From NCBI GenBank assembly GCA_964513745.1, contig CAZEOK010000001.1:13633-77632 (forward strand): a stretch of DNA of 64,000 bases. Direction: 5' to 3'. Both the position numbers and the translations under genes were made by a program. The stretch is from DATDCY01 sp964513745 (lineage in GTDB: Bacteria > JAUVQV01 > DATDCY01). Below the pieces are notes generated by a model, which worked only from the letters and a program-made list of their open reading frames with translations, was not told the origin of the DNA and did no database searches. Positions 42,956 through 51,175 of the stretch are shown here, one piece after another (positions within the stretch are counted from its first letter, which is position 1; every line of letters begins with the position of its first letter).

Positions 42956-44038
42956 CTAGCGATCCAGGAGCTTGGGAACCCCGCGGCTCATGATCTCCCG
43001 CCCGGTTGCTGTCACCAATACCATATCCTCGATCCTCACTCCACCGAATTTTTCGATATAGATTCCTGGCTCTACGGTGACAACCATGCCGGGGCGCAAG
43101 ATATCCCCACTTCGGGGCGACAGTGTCGGCTGTTCATGGACCTCCAACCCCACCCCATGCCCCGTCCCGTGACCGAAGTTCTTGCCGTGGCCGGCTCGCT
43201 CAATGACTCCCCTGGCTGCAGCATCGACATCGCTCGCCTTCACACCCGGACTGATCGCAGATATCGCTGCGCGCTGTGCTTCAACCACGGTCCGATACAT
43301 TTCTGCTGACGACGTCCCCCACTTACGCGGCGAAAAAGTCCGGGTTATGTCGCAACAATACCCATTTAATCGTACTCCAAAGTCAATTACAACAAGTTCG
43401 CCCCCACCAATGACTTTCCTGGTTGGTAAACCGTGAGGCAGAGCTGCCCGCGGTCCGGAAGCAACGATCGTCGGGAATGACTCGTCGTCACCGCCCTCTG
43501 CCCGGATTGCCGCCTGGAACCGGGCGGCGACCGCGACTTCTTGTTTCCCGGCCAGTCTGTGCGTGTTTCCGGAAAGTGCTCGTGCGGCAATCGCGAGGGC
43601 CCGTCGAATGACGGCGATTTCGCCCGGATCCTTGATGGCGCGCAGTCCCTCGATCGCACCGCGCAACGGGAAGAACTCCACCCCTGGCATGGCGGCCACA
43701 AGGTCGGTGTGGGCCGCAACGGTCATCTTGTCGGACTCGAAACCAAGTCGGGAGACCCGGGCGTGCCGCACCGCCGCGGCAATCGCCTCTACGGGCCCCC
43801 CCGAGTACTCGAAAAGCCGTGCACAGCGCACTTCCTGACGGCTCTGGGCCCGATAACGGAAGTCGGAGAAAAAAACCGCATCGCGGGCCGAGACCAGCAG
43901 CGAGCCCGCCGATCCGCTGAAGCCGCAGAGCCAGCGAACGTTCGGCAGGTGCGTGACCAGAATGGCGGAGGGGCCCCGACGCCCGAGGGACGAGCGCAGA
44001 CGGGAGATACGCCCCGGGTAAGGGCCGGGGTTGCTCAC
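42956..44038 (-). CDS. pepP: M24-family Xaa-Pro aminopeptidase
   Basis: A 360-residue metallopeptidase that removes N-terminal residues before proline. The N-terminal creatinase-like domain spans residues 1-125, and the catalytic pita-bread domain has the five metal ligands: Asp in VVIDFGVR, Asp in CCDITRTF, His in GHGTGHGVGLEVHE, Glu in TVEPGIYIE and Glu in GVRIEDMVLV. The GTG at 44038 overlaps the aroQ stop. In many Geobacter-type clusters elongation factor P lies between this gene and accB; it is absent here. Confidence 0.93.
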   Translation of the reverse strand: MSNPGPYPGRISRLRSSLGRRGPSAILVTHLPNVRWLCGFSGSAGSLLVSARDAVFFSDFRYRAQSRQEVRCARLFEYSGGPVEAIAAAVRHARVSRLGFESDKMTVAAHTDLVAAMPGVEFFPLRGAIEGLRAIKDPGEIAVIRRALAIAARALSGNTHRLAGKQEVAVAARFQAAIRAEGGDDESFPTIVASGPRAALPHGLPTRKVIGGGELVVIDFGVRLNGYCCDITRTFSPRKWGTSSAEMYRTVVEAQRAAISAISPGVKASDVDAAARGVIERAGHGKNFGHGTGHGVGLEVHEQPTLSPRSGDILRPGMVVTVEPGIYIEKFGGVRIEDMVLVTATGREIMSRGVPKLLDR

Positions 44039-44469
44039 GAGGCCAGGAGCGAGGCCACGGCCCTCAGGGCGAGCAGGTAGCCCTCGGCTCCGAATCCGGC
44101 GATGACCCCGCGGCAGGAGGGCGCAGTGAGCGAGATGTGCCGAAACTCCTCACGGGCGTGGATGTTCGAGAGGTGCACCTCGACCGCGGGCAGGCCGACT
44201 GCCGCAAGCGCGTCGCGCAGGGCGATACTGGTGTGCGTGTAGGCCGCCGGATTGATGACGAGCGCCGCCGCCCGACCCGCAGCCGACTGCACGGCATCGA
44301 CGAGCACACCCTCGCTGTTGGATTGCACGCACTCGACATCCAGCCCGAGCTCGCGGCCGAGCACCTTCATCCGGGCCTCGATCTCGGCCAGCGTCGTGTG
44401 GCCGTAAACCCCCGGCTCGCGCTTGCCCAGGAGGTTGAGGTTGGGCCCATTGATGAGCAGGACTTTCAT
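44035..44469 (-). CDS. aroQ: 3-dehydroquinate dehydratase, type II
   Basis: A 144-residue enzyme of the shikimate pathway. It starts VLLINGPNLNLLGKREPGVYG with catalytic Tyr22. The active-site segment INPAAYTHTSIALRDAL holds Asn73 and His79, and VEVHLSNIHAREEFRH holds the general-acid His99. Length is typical. With aroC, aroK and aroB in the same gene cluster, four shikimate steps are encoded together. Confidence 0.96.
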   Translation of the reverse strand: MKVLLINGPNLNLLGKREPGVYGHTTLAEIEARMKVLGRELGLDVECVQSNSEGVLVDAVQSAAGRAAALVINPAAYTHTSIALRDALAAVGLPAVEVHLSNIHAREEFRHISLTAPSCRGVIAGFGAEGYLLALRAVASLLAS

Positions 44470-44483
44470 TGCCGTCGCCGTTG

Positions 44484-44843
44484 CTAGGCGAACTCGTTCG
44501 CCAGCGCGTGTGCCGCCCGGCGCAACTCGTACCGCCCACGGCCGACGAGCGCTGTCGGCGCCATGAACAGGAGCAGGTAGTAGCCCGGCCCGATCAATCG
44601 CAGCAGCGCCAGGCGTCCGCGGTTGGCGACCAGCATCTCCTCGAGCTCGTCGGCGCCCACCGCCATCGTCCCACGGCGCATCTCGCGTGCCGCACCGGCG
44701 AACTCGGCGCTCGCCAGCTCCAGATCAACGGCAGGATCGACGGCGTGGCGCTCGACGATAATCCCGTCTTCCGCGAGGATCACGGCCCCGAGGGCCCCGT
44801 CGGTGCGGGCACAGATCCTCTCCAGCTCCTCCCGAAAATTCAT
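44484..44843 (-). CDS. Roadblock/LC7 domain protein (MglB-like)
   Basis: A 119-residue single-domain protein: an N-terminal helix (NFREELERICARTDG), a beta hairpin (ALGAVILAEDGIIVERHAV), a long helix (EFAGAAREMRRGTMAVGADE) and a second beta sheet (VANRGRLALLRLIGPGYYLLLF). This is the Roadblock/LC7 pattern of regulators that act on small Ras-like GTPases, such as MglB with MglA in motility. No MglA-type GTPase is in the window. The ATG at 44843 overlaps the upstream TPR gene stop (ATGA), so the pair probably works together. Confidence 0.82.
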   Translation of the reverse strand: MNFREELERICARTDGALGAVILAEDGIIVERHAVDPAVDLELASAEFAGAAREMRRGTMAVGADELEEMLVANRGRLALLRLIGPGYYLLLFMAPTALVGRGRYELRRAAHALANEFA

Positions 44844-46732
44844 TGCGGACGTCCTCCCTTGAAGGCTTCGAGCAGAGCCTGCAGTTTATTGATCCTCTCG
44901 TCCGGGCTCGCGGTCCCCGCCGCTTCCAGCGCTCTCTCTTGCGCCGCGGCCACTTCAGCGACCACCTCCGGGGACGTCGCCGGGGCCGGCGGCGGCGCAG
45001 CCGGTCGCTCTTCCGCAATCCCGGCCCGCTCGAGAGCAGTCACCCGCTCGAGCTTCCTGCGCAGCTCCTCGTCGTCGGGACGTTGTGCGATCAGCCGCTG
45101 GTAGATCTCCGCCGCGCGCCCGTAGAAGCCCTGATCGACGTAGATCGTAGCCAGCGTTTCGGTGTCGAAGACACCTCGTCCGGGCGGCTCACCGGCCGGG
45201 GACGCCTCCGCCGGCGCTATTTCCTCGATTTCTTCCCCGACGAGATCGTGCGCCATCTCCTGTGCCAGATCGAGCGGCGGAATCTCGTCGTCGAGGCTCA
45301 CCGTCTGCTCGACCTCACCCCACGAGGTGACGGCCTGCGAAGCTGCCTCGGCCATGGGGGCGGCCTCCGTCCCGGGCGGGGCGGTCGATCCGGAGGGCGG
45401 CGGCTCATACTCCTCCTGCGGCCCAAACTCCAGCTCCCGGGTCAGATCGATCCGCGGCAACTCCTCGTCCAGATTCAGGAGGGGAGCCTCGGCGACCTCC
45501 GGGACGGACACGTCGGAAGGGGTGAAGGCGGTGGTTTCTATTTCGAGCTCCCTCGGACCTGCGCTTTCACCGCGACCCGCCCTTGCCGGAACAGGGGCGG
45601 CGCGAATGCCTGGCGCGCGGGTGAACATCTCGAATGGCGATTCGAGGACCGGCTCCGCCGCGGTCTGTACCGGCTCCGCCGCCGCGGACTCGAGATCTAT
45701 TTCTCCAAACGCGACCTGCTCCCCCTTGATCGACTGAGGCGGAACGCCGCGTTTTGGCCGCCCGAAGACTTCGAACGGCGACTCCTCCTCGGGCGTCGCA
45801 ACTTCACCTGGCGTCGGGGTCGGAGTCGTCGGGGTCTGGGTCGCTCCCCACGGGACGCGAGTGAAAACCTCTAGCTCCAAACCGCCGTCAGACGCCGGAG
45901 ACGTGGCAGACGGGGATAGTTCAGCTGGCGACGTGGCGATAGGTTGGGCAGGCTCCCCGGGGGGAGGGGCTACCGCTTCCGGGGTCACCAGCTGCGCCAC
46001 CGGTTCACCGAGATCCAACGGTTCTTCGATGACAAACCCGGCGGTCGACAAATCCGCGGGAAGGCCGGCTGGCTGAGATGGCGGGAAGTGAGGCGTCAAC
46101 TCGCCGGGCAGATCCCCGGATTGCATTTCGAGGTCTTCCAGCGGCTGGATCTCGTCGATCGGGAGTGGTTCGAACGAAAGGGCTGGTGGCGCCACGGATT
46201 GCGAGACAGGTGGCAGTGCCACCGCGACCTGGGGAACGAGTCCCGGCTGCGCACTCGGCGGCGTGGGCGCGGGAGCAGCCGCGGGTGTTGGCGCCCTCGG
46301 GGATTCCCCGCCGACCCGTGCGACGAACTGTTGCGCCTCCTGGTCCCGGGGATCCAGGAGCAGCACCATCTTGAAGGCCTTCTCGGCCATCGGCAGATCG
46401 TTCTGATTGTAGGCGATCTGGCCAAGTACCTTGTGGGCGACGATGTTGTCGGGAGCGGACTTGACGACCTTCTGCATCTCGGCAGCCGCTTCGGCAAACT
46501 GCCGCTTGTCGAAATAGGCGCGGCCAAGCGCAACACGGCCCCCGAGGTAGGTTGGGTGGACCTTCAAGCCCTCGAGAGCCGTCTCGATGGCGTCATCGAG
46601 GAGGCCCGCCTTGCGGTAGGCCTCGGCGAGCGGAGCGAAGACCCGCGAGTTCGGATCCTTGGCGAGGATATTGAGATACTTCTCTATCTCCGCCGAGGCC
46701 GATCCGGGCCCCCGCTCCTTGTCGGCCGCCAT
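44840..46732 (-). CDS. TPR protein with long disordered acidic/proline region
   Basis: A 630-residue protein without signal peptide. The first about 150 residues are TPR-like (AEIEKYLNILAKDPNSRVFA; AIETALEGLKVHPTYLGGRV; AEKAFKMVLLLDPRDQEAQQ). Residues 150-540 are low-complexity Pro/Glu/Ala/Thr sequence with short recurring motifs such as SPFEVFGRP, SPFEMFTRA and LELEVFTRV, which may be peptide docking motifs. A final TPR-like pair (IYVDQGFYGRAAEIYQRLIA) follows. It is similar in design to the 999-residue protein 5 kb downstream and is translationally coupled to the Roadblock protein. Confidence 0.8.
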   Translation of the reverse strand: MAADKERGPGSASAEIEKYLNILAKDPNSRVFAPLAEAYRKAGLLDDAIETALEGLKVHPTYLGGRVALGRAYFDKRQFAEAAAEMQKVVKSAPDNIVAHKVLGQIAYNQNDLPMAEKAFKMVLLLDPRDQEAQQFVARVGGESPRAPTPAAAPAPTPPSAQPGLVPQVAVALPPVSQSVAPPALSFEPLPIDEIQPLEDLEMQSGDLPGELTPHFPPSQPAGLPADLSTAGFVIEEPLDLGEPVAQLVTPEAVAPPPGEPAQPIATSPAELSPSATSPASDGGLELEVFTRVPWGATQTPTTPTPTPGEVATPEEESPFEVFGRPKRGVPPQSIKGEQVAFGEIDLESAAAEPVQTAAEPVLESPFEMFTRAPGIRAAPVPARAGRGESAGPRELEIETTAFTPSDVSVPEVAEAPLLNLDEELPRIDLTRELEFGPQEEYEPPPSGSTAPPGTEAAPMAEAASQAVTSWGEVEQTVSLDDEIPPLDLAQEMAHDLVGEEIEEIAPAEASPAGEPPGRGVFDTETLATIYVDQGFYGRAAEIYQRLIAQRPDDEELRRKLERVTALERAGIAEERPAAPPPAPATSPEVVAEVAAAQERALEAAGTASPDERINKLQALLEAFKGGRPQ

Positions 46733-46747
46733 TTCGCGAAATTGCCG

Positions 46748-47596
46748 TTACGGCGGGCAGGTGTGGTTCACCGTCACCTTGAGCGCGGGTGAAGTCAACG
46801 ACACGTATTCGGTGTGTTCAAGGCATCGGGCCTTGGTCGTAATCTCGTAGGTTGCGGTCACCTGCGTGCCACCCATACCTGAAGAGCAGAGACTGCTGAT
46901 GTCGAACGTGTGATCAACAGCCGCCTCGTTGGCTGTGTCGGCATAAATCCACTCATCCGTGGAACCATCGCCCCAGGAGAAGGAATACTGGAGCGAGTGC
47001 CCGACATTGCTTTCCGCGCCCTTTGCGAGATAGGTCGTCGCCACACCGGAGGTCGGAGTCGAGTTCCCGGTCGGGGCGGTCGGCGTCGAGATCATCTCGC
47101 TTCCCGTCCCCTGCACCTTGAGATGGAGGTAGGTCGTCGTGCTCGGGCCGCTCCAGGCGGGCGAAGTCGCAACGACCAGCGTGTAGCTCTCGGCCGGGGT
47201 GAAATTGTCGACGTTGACATCGATGGAGAAACTCCCGTCGGCGCCCGTCAGCGTGGGATTGGTAACGAAGGTGAAGTACGGGATCACATTCCCCTCGGTA
47301 TCGAGGTAGCTCACGTCTCCTTCGGACGAGGCGAGGATTTGCACCCCTTCCACGGAGTCACCGTTCGCATCGCGATAATAACCCACGATCGCCGTCTGGC
47401 CGCCCGGTTCCGTGTTGCCGACCGTCGCCGTGATGCTCGATTCGCCGGTATCGCCGTTCTGCCCGCCATCTCCGGGGCCGGCTGGGGAGTCGCCGGCGTC
47501 GGAGCACCCCCACACCGGCAGGACGATAAGCGCCATTGCCGCCAGCAGCCACCTGAACCGGATGATTCGTGCCGTCTTCCTGTTTCTCATGGTCAT
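46748..47596 (-). CDS. Putative lipoprotein with Ig/PKD-like beta domain
   Basis: A 282-residue protein with a basic N terminus, a hydrophobic segment and a possible lipobox VWGC (Cys31, or Cys29 if the second ATG at 47590 is used). The mature part starts with an Asp/Gly/Ser/Pro linker and then beta-rich domains: TAIVGYYRDANGDSVEGVQI, a Big-like repeat pattern, and SFSWGDGSTDEW, a PKD-like turn. Three more cysteines near the end may form disulfides. It is one of two lipoproteins between the pil/aro genes and the TPR pair, suggesting an outer-membrane or pilus-associated role. No family is firmly recognised. Confidence 0.7.
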   Translation of the reverse strand: MTMRNRKTARIIRFRWLLAAMALIVLPVWGCSDAGDSPAGPGDGGQNGDTGESSITATVGNTEPGGQTAIVGYYRDANGDSVEGVQILASSEGDVSYLDTEGNVIPYFTFVTNPTLTGADGSFSIDVNVDNFTPAESYTLVVATSPAWSGPSTTTYLHLKVQGTGSEMISTPTAPTGNSTPTSGVATTYLAKGAESNVGHSLQYSFSWGDGSTDEWIYADTANEAAVDHTFDISSLCSSGMGGTQVTATYEITTKARCLEHTEYVSLTSPALKVTVNHTCPP

Positions 47597-47618
47597 CGTC
47601 TCCTTGCCCGTCGCACTG

Positions 47619-48224
47619 CTAGCAGCGGTCGTAATCGTCGACGACGAGTGTGATCTCGGCCTCGGTGCTGACCGACACCTGGAATGCGTCCTCGCCCCAG
47701 ATGGTGATGGTGGCGCGCAGCGTCAGGCTCTCGCCGTTGCCGATGGTCGAGTAGTGCTCGCGAATGTACTCGAGCGTATCCAGATCCATGACCAGCACCG
47801 TCATGGTCCCGCTCGCATCCGCCGCAATGCCGACTGATTGGCCGCTCCCGTCGATCGAGGGAATGGACACATCCTTGTTCACGCCGGAGAAGTCGATGCG
47901 GTAGCGGCTCATCGTGACATAGGAGTTCGTGCTGGAGCCGGCCGGCGTGTTCGGCGCCGATTCGTTGATCATCGTCACCGTGGCGTACGTGTTGGTGAGA
48001 CCGGACTCATAGTCGTACGTGGTCACACCAGTCTCCGTGTCAGTGGAGGACGAACAGATCGAGAGAAAGAGGTCCGGCTCGTAGGAATCCGCACTGGCGC
48101 TCTGCACGCGGATGTACGACCCCGACGGGTTGCTCCCCCCCTCGAGGGCATTGCCGCAACCGGAAAGCGGCAGAGCCGACAGAAGGATTGCCGATGCCAG
48201 AAGTGTTCCACGATATGGTTTCAT
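47619..48224 (-). CDS. Putative lipoprotein
   Basis: A 201-residue protein with a clear lipoprotein signal: MKPYRGTLLASAILLSALPL then LSGC, acylated on Cys23. The mature part is a Ser/Thr/Asp-rich beta protein with two further cysteines (in LSICSSS and the C-terminal DDYDRC) that could pair. No known domain is recognised. It lies 44 nt after aroB and 22 nt before the other lipoprotein gene. An open frame extends upstream, but the extra 17 residues do not resemble a signal sequence. Confidence 0.72.
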   Translation of the reverse strand: MKPYRGTLLASAILLSALPLSGCGNALEGGSNPSGSYIRVQSASADSYEPDLFLSICSSSTDTETGVTTYDYESGLTNTYATVTMINESAPNTPAGSSTNSYVTMSRYRIDFSGVNKDVSIPSIDGSGQSVGIAADASGTMTVLVMDLDTLEYIREHYSTIGNGESLTLRATITIWGEDAFQVSVSTEAEITLVVDDYDRC

Positions 48225-48268
48225 CCTTCCACCCCCTTGCAGGTAAAGGCACCCTCGATACGTTGCGC

Positions 48269-49360
48269 TCAACACAGCACCCCCCGCAGGATCTCCCGGG
48301 GGATCTCGTTGTAAAGGTTGGCACTTCCAATCTTTTCTGTCAAGACGAATCTCACCTTTCCGCCGGCGGCTTTTTTATCGTGGCCCATCGCGGCGATCAT
48401 GGCGTCCACATCGGGTGAAGGATCGTCCACGGGTAGCCCGGCCCGGCGCAGCAGCGCCTCCTGCCGCGCGGCGTCCTGCTCGCTGCAGATGCCGAGCCTC
48501 AGCGCAAGACGGGCCGCCCGCGCTATCCCCCAACCCACTGCTTCTCCATGGCGATACCTGGTGTACCCGGTCAAGGTCTCAAGTGCGTGGGCAAAGGTGT
48601 GCCCGAGATTGAGCAGACTTCGCCGCCCGCCGGTCTCCCGCTCGTCCTCGGCGACGATTTCGCCCTTGATACGGCAGCAGGTTGCAACCGCGCGGTGCAG
48701 CGCGTCGGCATCGAGCGCGAGCAATCTTTCGATGTTCGCCTCGAGAAAAGAGAAGAAGTTCTCGTCGAAGGCGATCCCGGAGCGGATCACCTCGGCCGTG
48801 CCCGCGACCAGCTCGCGGCGGGGCAGCGTGCGCAGTGTCGCGAGATCGATGCAGACCGCCGACGGCTGGTGAAAAGAACCGATCAGGTTCTTGCCCGCCG
48901 GATGATCTATGGCGACCTTGCCACCGACGCTGGAGTCAACTTGAGCCAACAGCGTCGTCGGGCACTGCACGAAGGGTATCCCGCGTTTGAACGTCGCGGC
49001 AGCGAAGCCGGCCAGATCCCCGACGACGCCGCCGCCGAGGGCCACCACCGGCGATGAGCGCTCGAGGCGATGCTCGACGAACCGATCCCAGAGGCCGGCA
49101 AGCTCCGTGACTGATTTCGAGGACTCGCCGTCGGGGATGACCTCCTGGCGGACGTCGAATCCGGCCGCGGCGAGACTCTCGCGGGCCACGGCCCCGTAGC
49201 GATCGAAAACCGGCGGCACCGAGACCAGGGCAACCCGCCCCGACAGCCCGATCGAACGCAGTCTCGCGCCGAGCGCAGGCAGAATGCCGCAGCCGATCCA
49301 GAGCGGATATGCGCGGTCACCGAGCGCAACAGTGACCGTCTCGACAGCTTGGCCGTTCAC
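48269..49360 (-). CDS. aroB: 3-dehydroquinate synthase
   Basis: A 363-residue NAD- and zinc-dependent enzyme that makes 3-dehydroquinate from DAHP. It contains VIPDGESSKSV, LGGGVVGDLAGFAAATFKRGIPFVQ (NAD loop), TTLLAQVDSSVGGKVAIDHP, AEVIRSGI, the metal site LLNLGHTFAHALE and YRHGEAVGWG, and a DKKAAGGKVRFVL end. All catalytic motifs are intact. The GTG at 49360 overlaps the aroK stop. Confidence 0.97.
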   Translation of the reverse strand: MNGQAVETVTVALGDRAYPLWIGCGILPALGARLRSIGLSGRVALVSVPPVFDRYGAVARESLAAAGFDVRQEVIPDGESSKSVTELAGLWDRFVEHRLERSSPVVALGGGVVGDLAGFAAATFKRGIPFVQCPTTLLAQVDSSVGGKVAIDHPAGKNLIGSFHQPSAVCIDLATLRTLPRRELVAGTAEVIRSGIAFDENFFSFLEANIERLLALDADALHRAVATCCRIKGEIVAEDERETGGRRSLLNLGHTFAHALETLTGYTRYRHGEAVGWGIARAARLALRLGICSEQDAARQEALLRRAGLPVDDPSPDVDAMIAAMGHDKKAAGGKVRFVLTEKIGSANLYNEIPREILRGVLC

Positions 49361-49989
49361 CGGCAGGTCCCTCCGTGTCGCGATGCCATGTTTCTGGCTC
49401 GCACGGCCTGCGCGCGCCGTCCGGCATCCTCGAGCACCTGAATCGCCGCTTCCGCAGCGCCTGCCGGGGTGAGATCCGCGGTATCGACCCGCAGGCGATA
49501 GCGCCGGTAGTCCCGCGCGCGTCTGGCGAGAAGCGCCCTGATCGTGGCCGGCGCCTCCGGTCCGACCAGCAGCGGACGTGCCGCCGATCGTCCCACGCGC
49601 CTGAGGATCACCGCCATTGGAGCCGTCAGCAGCACGACCGGTCCCGTGCCACGCAGCAGCGAGCGATTGCGCTCGAAGCAGACGACGCCCCCGCCGAGAG
49701 CAACCACCCGGCCGCCGTCGGTGACCATGCTCCTGAGAGCGCGGTGCTCGGCATTGCGAAAGCTGCGCTCGCCTCGCTCCGCGAAGATCGCCGCGACGCT
49801 CTGCCCCTGCTCCTTCACGATCGCCTCGTCAAGATCGACCCACGGGACACCGAGAATGCGCGCCATGGCCTTCGCGGTCGAGGTTTTGCCGGTTCCCATG
49901 AACCCGGCAAGGTAGATGTTCTTTCCGGCCGCGATCAGTCGTTCAGCGTTTGCTCGCGAGGCGCTTTTTAAACGCCTGCCAGTGCTCAC
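49357..49989 (-). CDS. aroK: Shikimate kinase
   Basis: An approximately 210-residue P-loop kinase that phosphorylates shikimate. It has IYLAGFMGTGKTSTAKAMAR (Walker A), WVDLDEAIVKEQGQSVAAIF (Asp for Mg and substrate), the ALGGGVV loop and SAARPLLVG (lid region with Arg). The start is uncertain: no standard start codon lies between the aroC stop and the P-loop. The GTG at 49989, with GAGG upstream, gives an unusual 47-nt overlap with aroC; a GTG at 49998 is also possible. The last about 30 residues form a basic tail longer than in many relatives. Confidence 0.92.
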   Translation of the reverse strand: MSTGRRLKSASRANAERLIAAGKNIYLAGFMGTGKTSTAKAMARILGVPWVDLDEAIVKEQGQSVAAIFAERGERSFRNAEHRALRSMVTDGGRVVALGGGVVCFERNRSLLRGTGPVVLLTAPMAVILRRVGRSAARPLLVGPEAPATIRALLARRARDYRRYRLRVDTADLTPAGAAEAAIQVLEDAGRRAQAVRARNMASRHGGTCR

Positions 49990-51094
49990 GCACCTCACGG
50001 ATGCTGTCCCCCCCGAATTTTTCTCTCAACGCCCCCGCCAGTTCCAGGGCGACAGCCGCCTCGGCAACAACCCCGAGGGCCGGGACGGCGCAGACATCCG
50101 CGCGCACAACCACGGCCTTCCCGGCGGCGCCACTGCGCAGGCTGGCGCTCGCAAGCGGCTTCTTCAATGTCGGTATCGGCTTCATCGCAACGCGAAACGT
50201 CACCAGTTCGCCGTTGGTGATGCCGCCTTCGATGCCCCCGGCCCTGTTGGTCTTCCGATACCAGCCCCAGGATGCGCCCTGCGAGCGATAGATCGCGTCA
50301 TGGACTTTCGAACCTGGTTCTCGCGCTGCCGCGAAGCCGAGCCCGTTCTCGACGCCTTTGACGCCCGGCAATGCCATCAGCGCCGCGGCGATCTTTCCTT
50401 CGATGCGCTGGTCCCATTGCGTGTAGCTACCCAGACCCGGCGGGACGCCCTCCGCGTCGATGCGGACGATCCCGCCCAGGGAGTCGCCGCGCGCTGCGGC
50501 CTGATCGATCGCGCGCACCATCGCCGCCGAGAGCCTGGCATTCGGACAGCGCACCGGCGAGCGCTCGGTCCTGCGGCGCGCGGCCTCGGAGATGCGCTCC
50601 GGGAATATACCGCCAGCCTCGCCGATCCGCTCGACGACGGAGTGCACGCGAATGCCGAACTCGGCGAGAAACTTTTTGGCGCAGGCTCCGACCGCGACCC
50701 GTGCCGCCGTCTCGCGGGCGCTTGCCCGCTCCAGTACGTCCCTGATGTCCCCGAGATCGTACTTGATGGCGGCTGGCAGGTCAGCGTGCCCGGGACGGGG
50801 GAAAAGCAGCGGCTTGTAGTCGGCCGGCCGCACGGTGAGCTGCTCGGTCCCCCGGTTCTTGACGAGCAACGCGACCGGGGCCCCGGTCGTGCTGCCAAAG
50901 CGCACACCGCCGATGAATTCGGCGTGGTCTTTCTCGATCGCCATCCGCGCCCCGCGTCCGTGGCCGGCCTGGCGGCGGGCAAGCTCGGGATCGATGTCAT
51001 TCGGTCCGAGGACAAGCCCGGCCGGCAATCCCTCGAGGAACGCCAGCAACGCCGGGCCATGAGACTCGCCAGCCGTGTAATGCCTCCAGACCAT
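49943..51094 (-). CDS. aroC: Chorismate synthase
   Basis: A 383-residue FMN-dependent enzyme that completes the shikimate pathway. It starts VWRHYTAGESHGPALLAFLE with the conserved GESHG. It has RRQAGHGRGARMAIEKDHAE, FRPGHAD-type sequence (LLFPRPGHADLPAAIKYDLG), RASARETAARVAVGACAKKF and a C-terminal GGISNG-like segment GGIEGGITNGELV. All are family motifs. The ATG at 51094 has GGGAGGG upstream. The terminator at 51108-51143 separates it from pilQ, so aroC either depends on read-through or has its own promoter. Confidence 0.96.
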   Translation of the reverse strand: MVWRHYTAGESHGPALLAFLEGLPAGLVLGPNDIDPELARRQAGHGRGARMAIEKDHAEFIGGVRFGSTTGAPVALLVKNRGTEQLTVRPADYKPLLFPRPGHADLPAAIKYDLGDIRDVLERASARETAARVAVGACAKKFLAEFGIRVHSVVERIGEAGGIFPERISEAARRRTERSPVRCPNARLSAAMVRAIDQAAARGDSLGGIVRIDAEGVPPGLGSYTQWDQRIEGKIAAALMALPGVKGVENGLGFAAAREPGSKVHDAIYRSQGASWGWYRKTNRAGGIEGGITNGELVTFRVAMKPIPTLKKPLASASLRSGAAGKAVVVRADVCAVPALGVVAEAAVALELAGALREKFGGDSIREVREHWQAFKKRLASKR

Positions 51095-51107
51095 CGGCAC
51101 CCTCCCT

Positions 51108-51143
51108 AGAAAAAGGAAATGCACCCGCCCGAAGGGGGGTGCA
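51108..51143 (-). terminator. Rho-independent terminator after pilQ
   Basis: On the minus strand TGCACC (51143-51138) pairs with GGTGCA (51125-51120), and an inner CCC-TTC-GGG element extends the stem with one bulge. It is followed directly by a T-rich tract (51119-51109, TTTCCTTTTT). It lies 33 nt after the pilQ stop and 14 nt before the aroC start, overlapping the aroC leader. Confidence 0.75.
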
Positions 51144-51175
51144 CTCCCGCGGTCAATGCTGCCGGCCGCGTCGTC

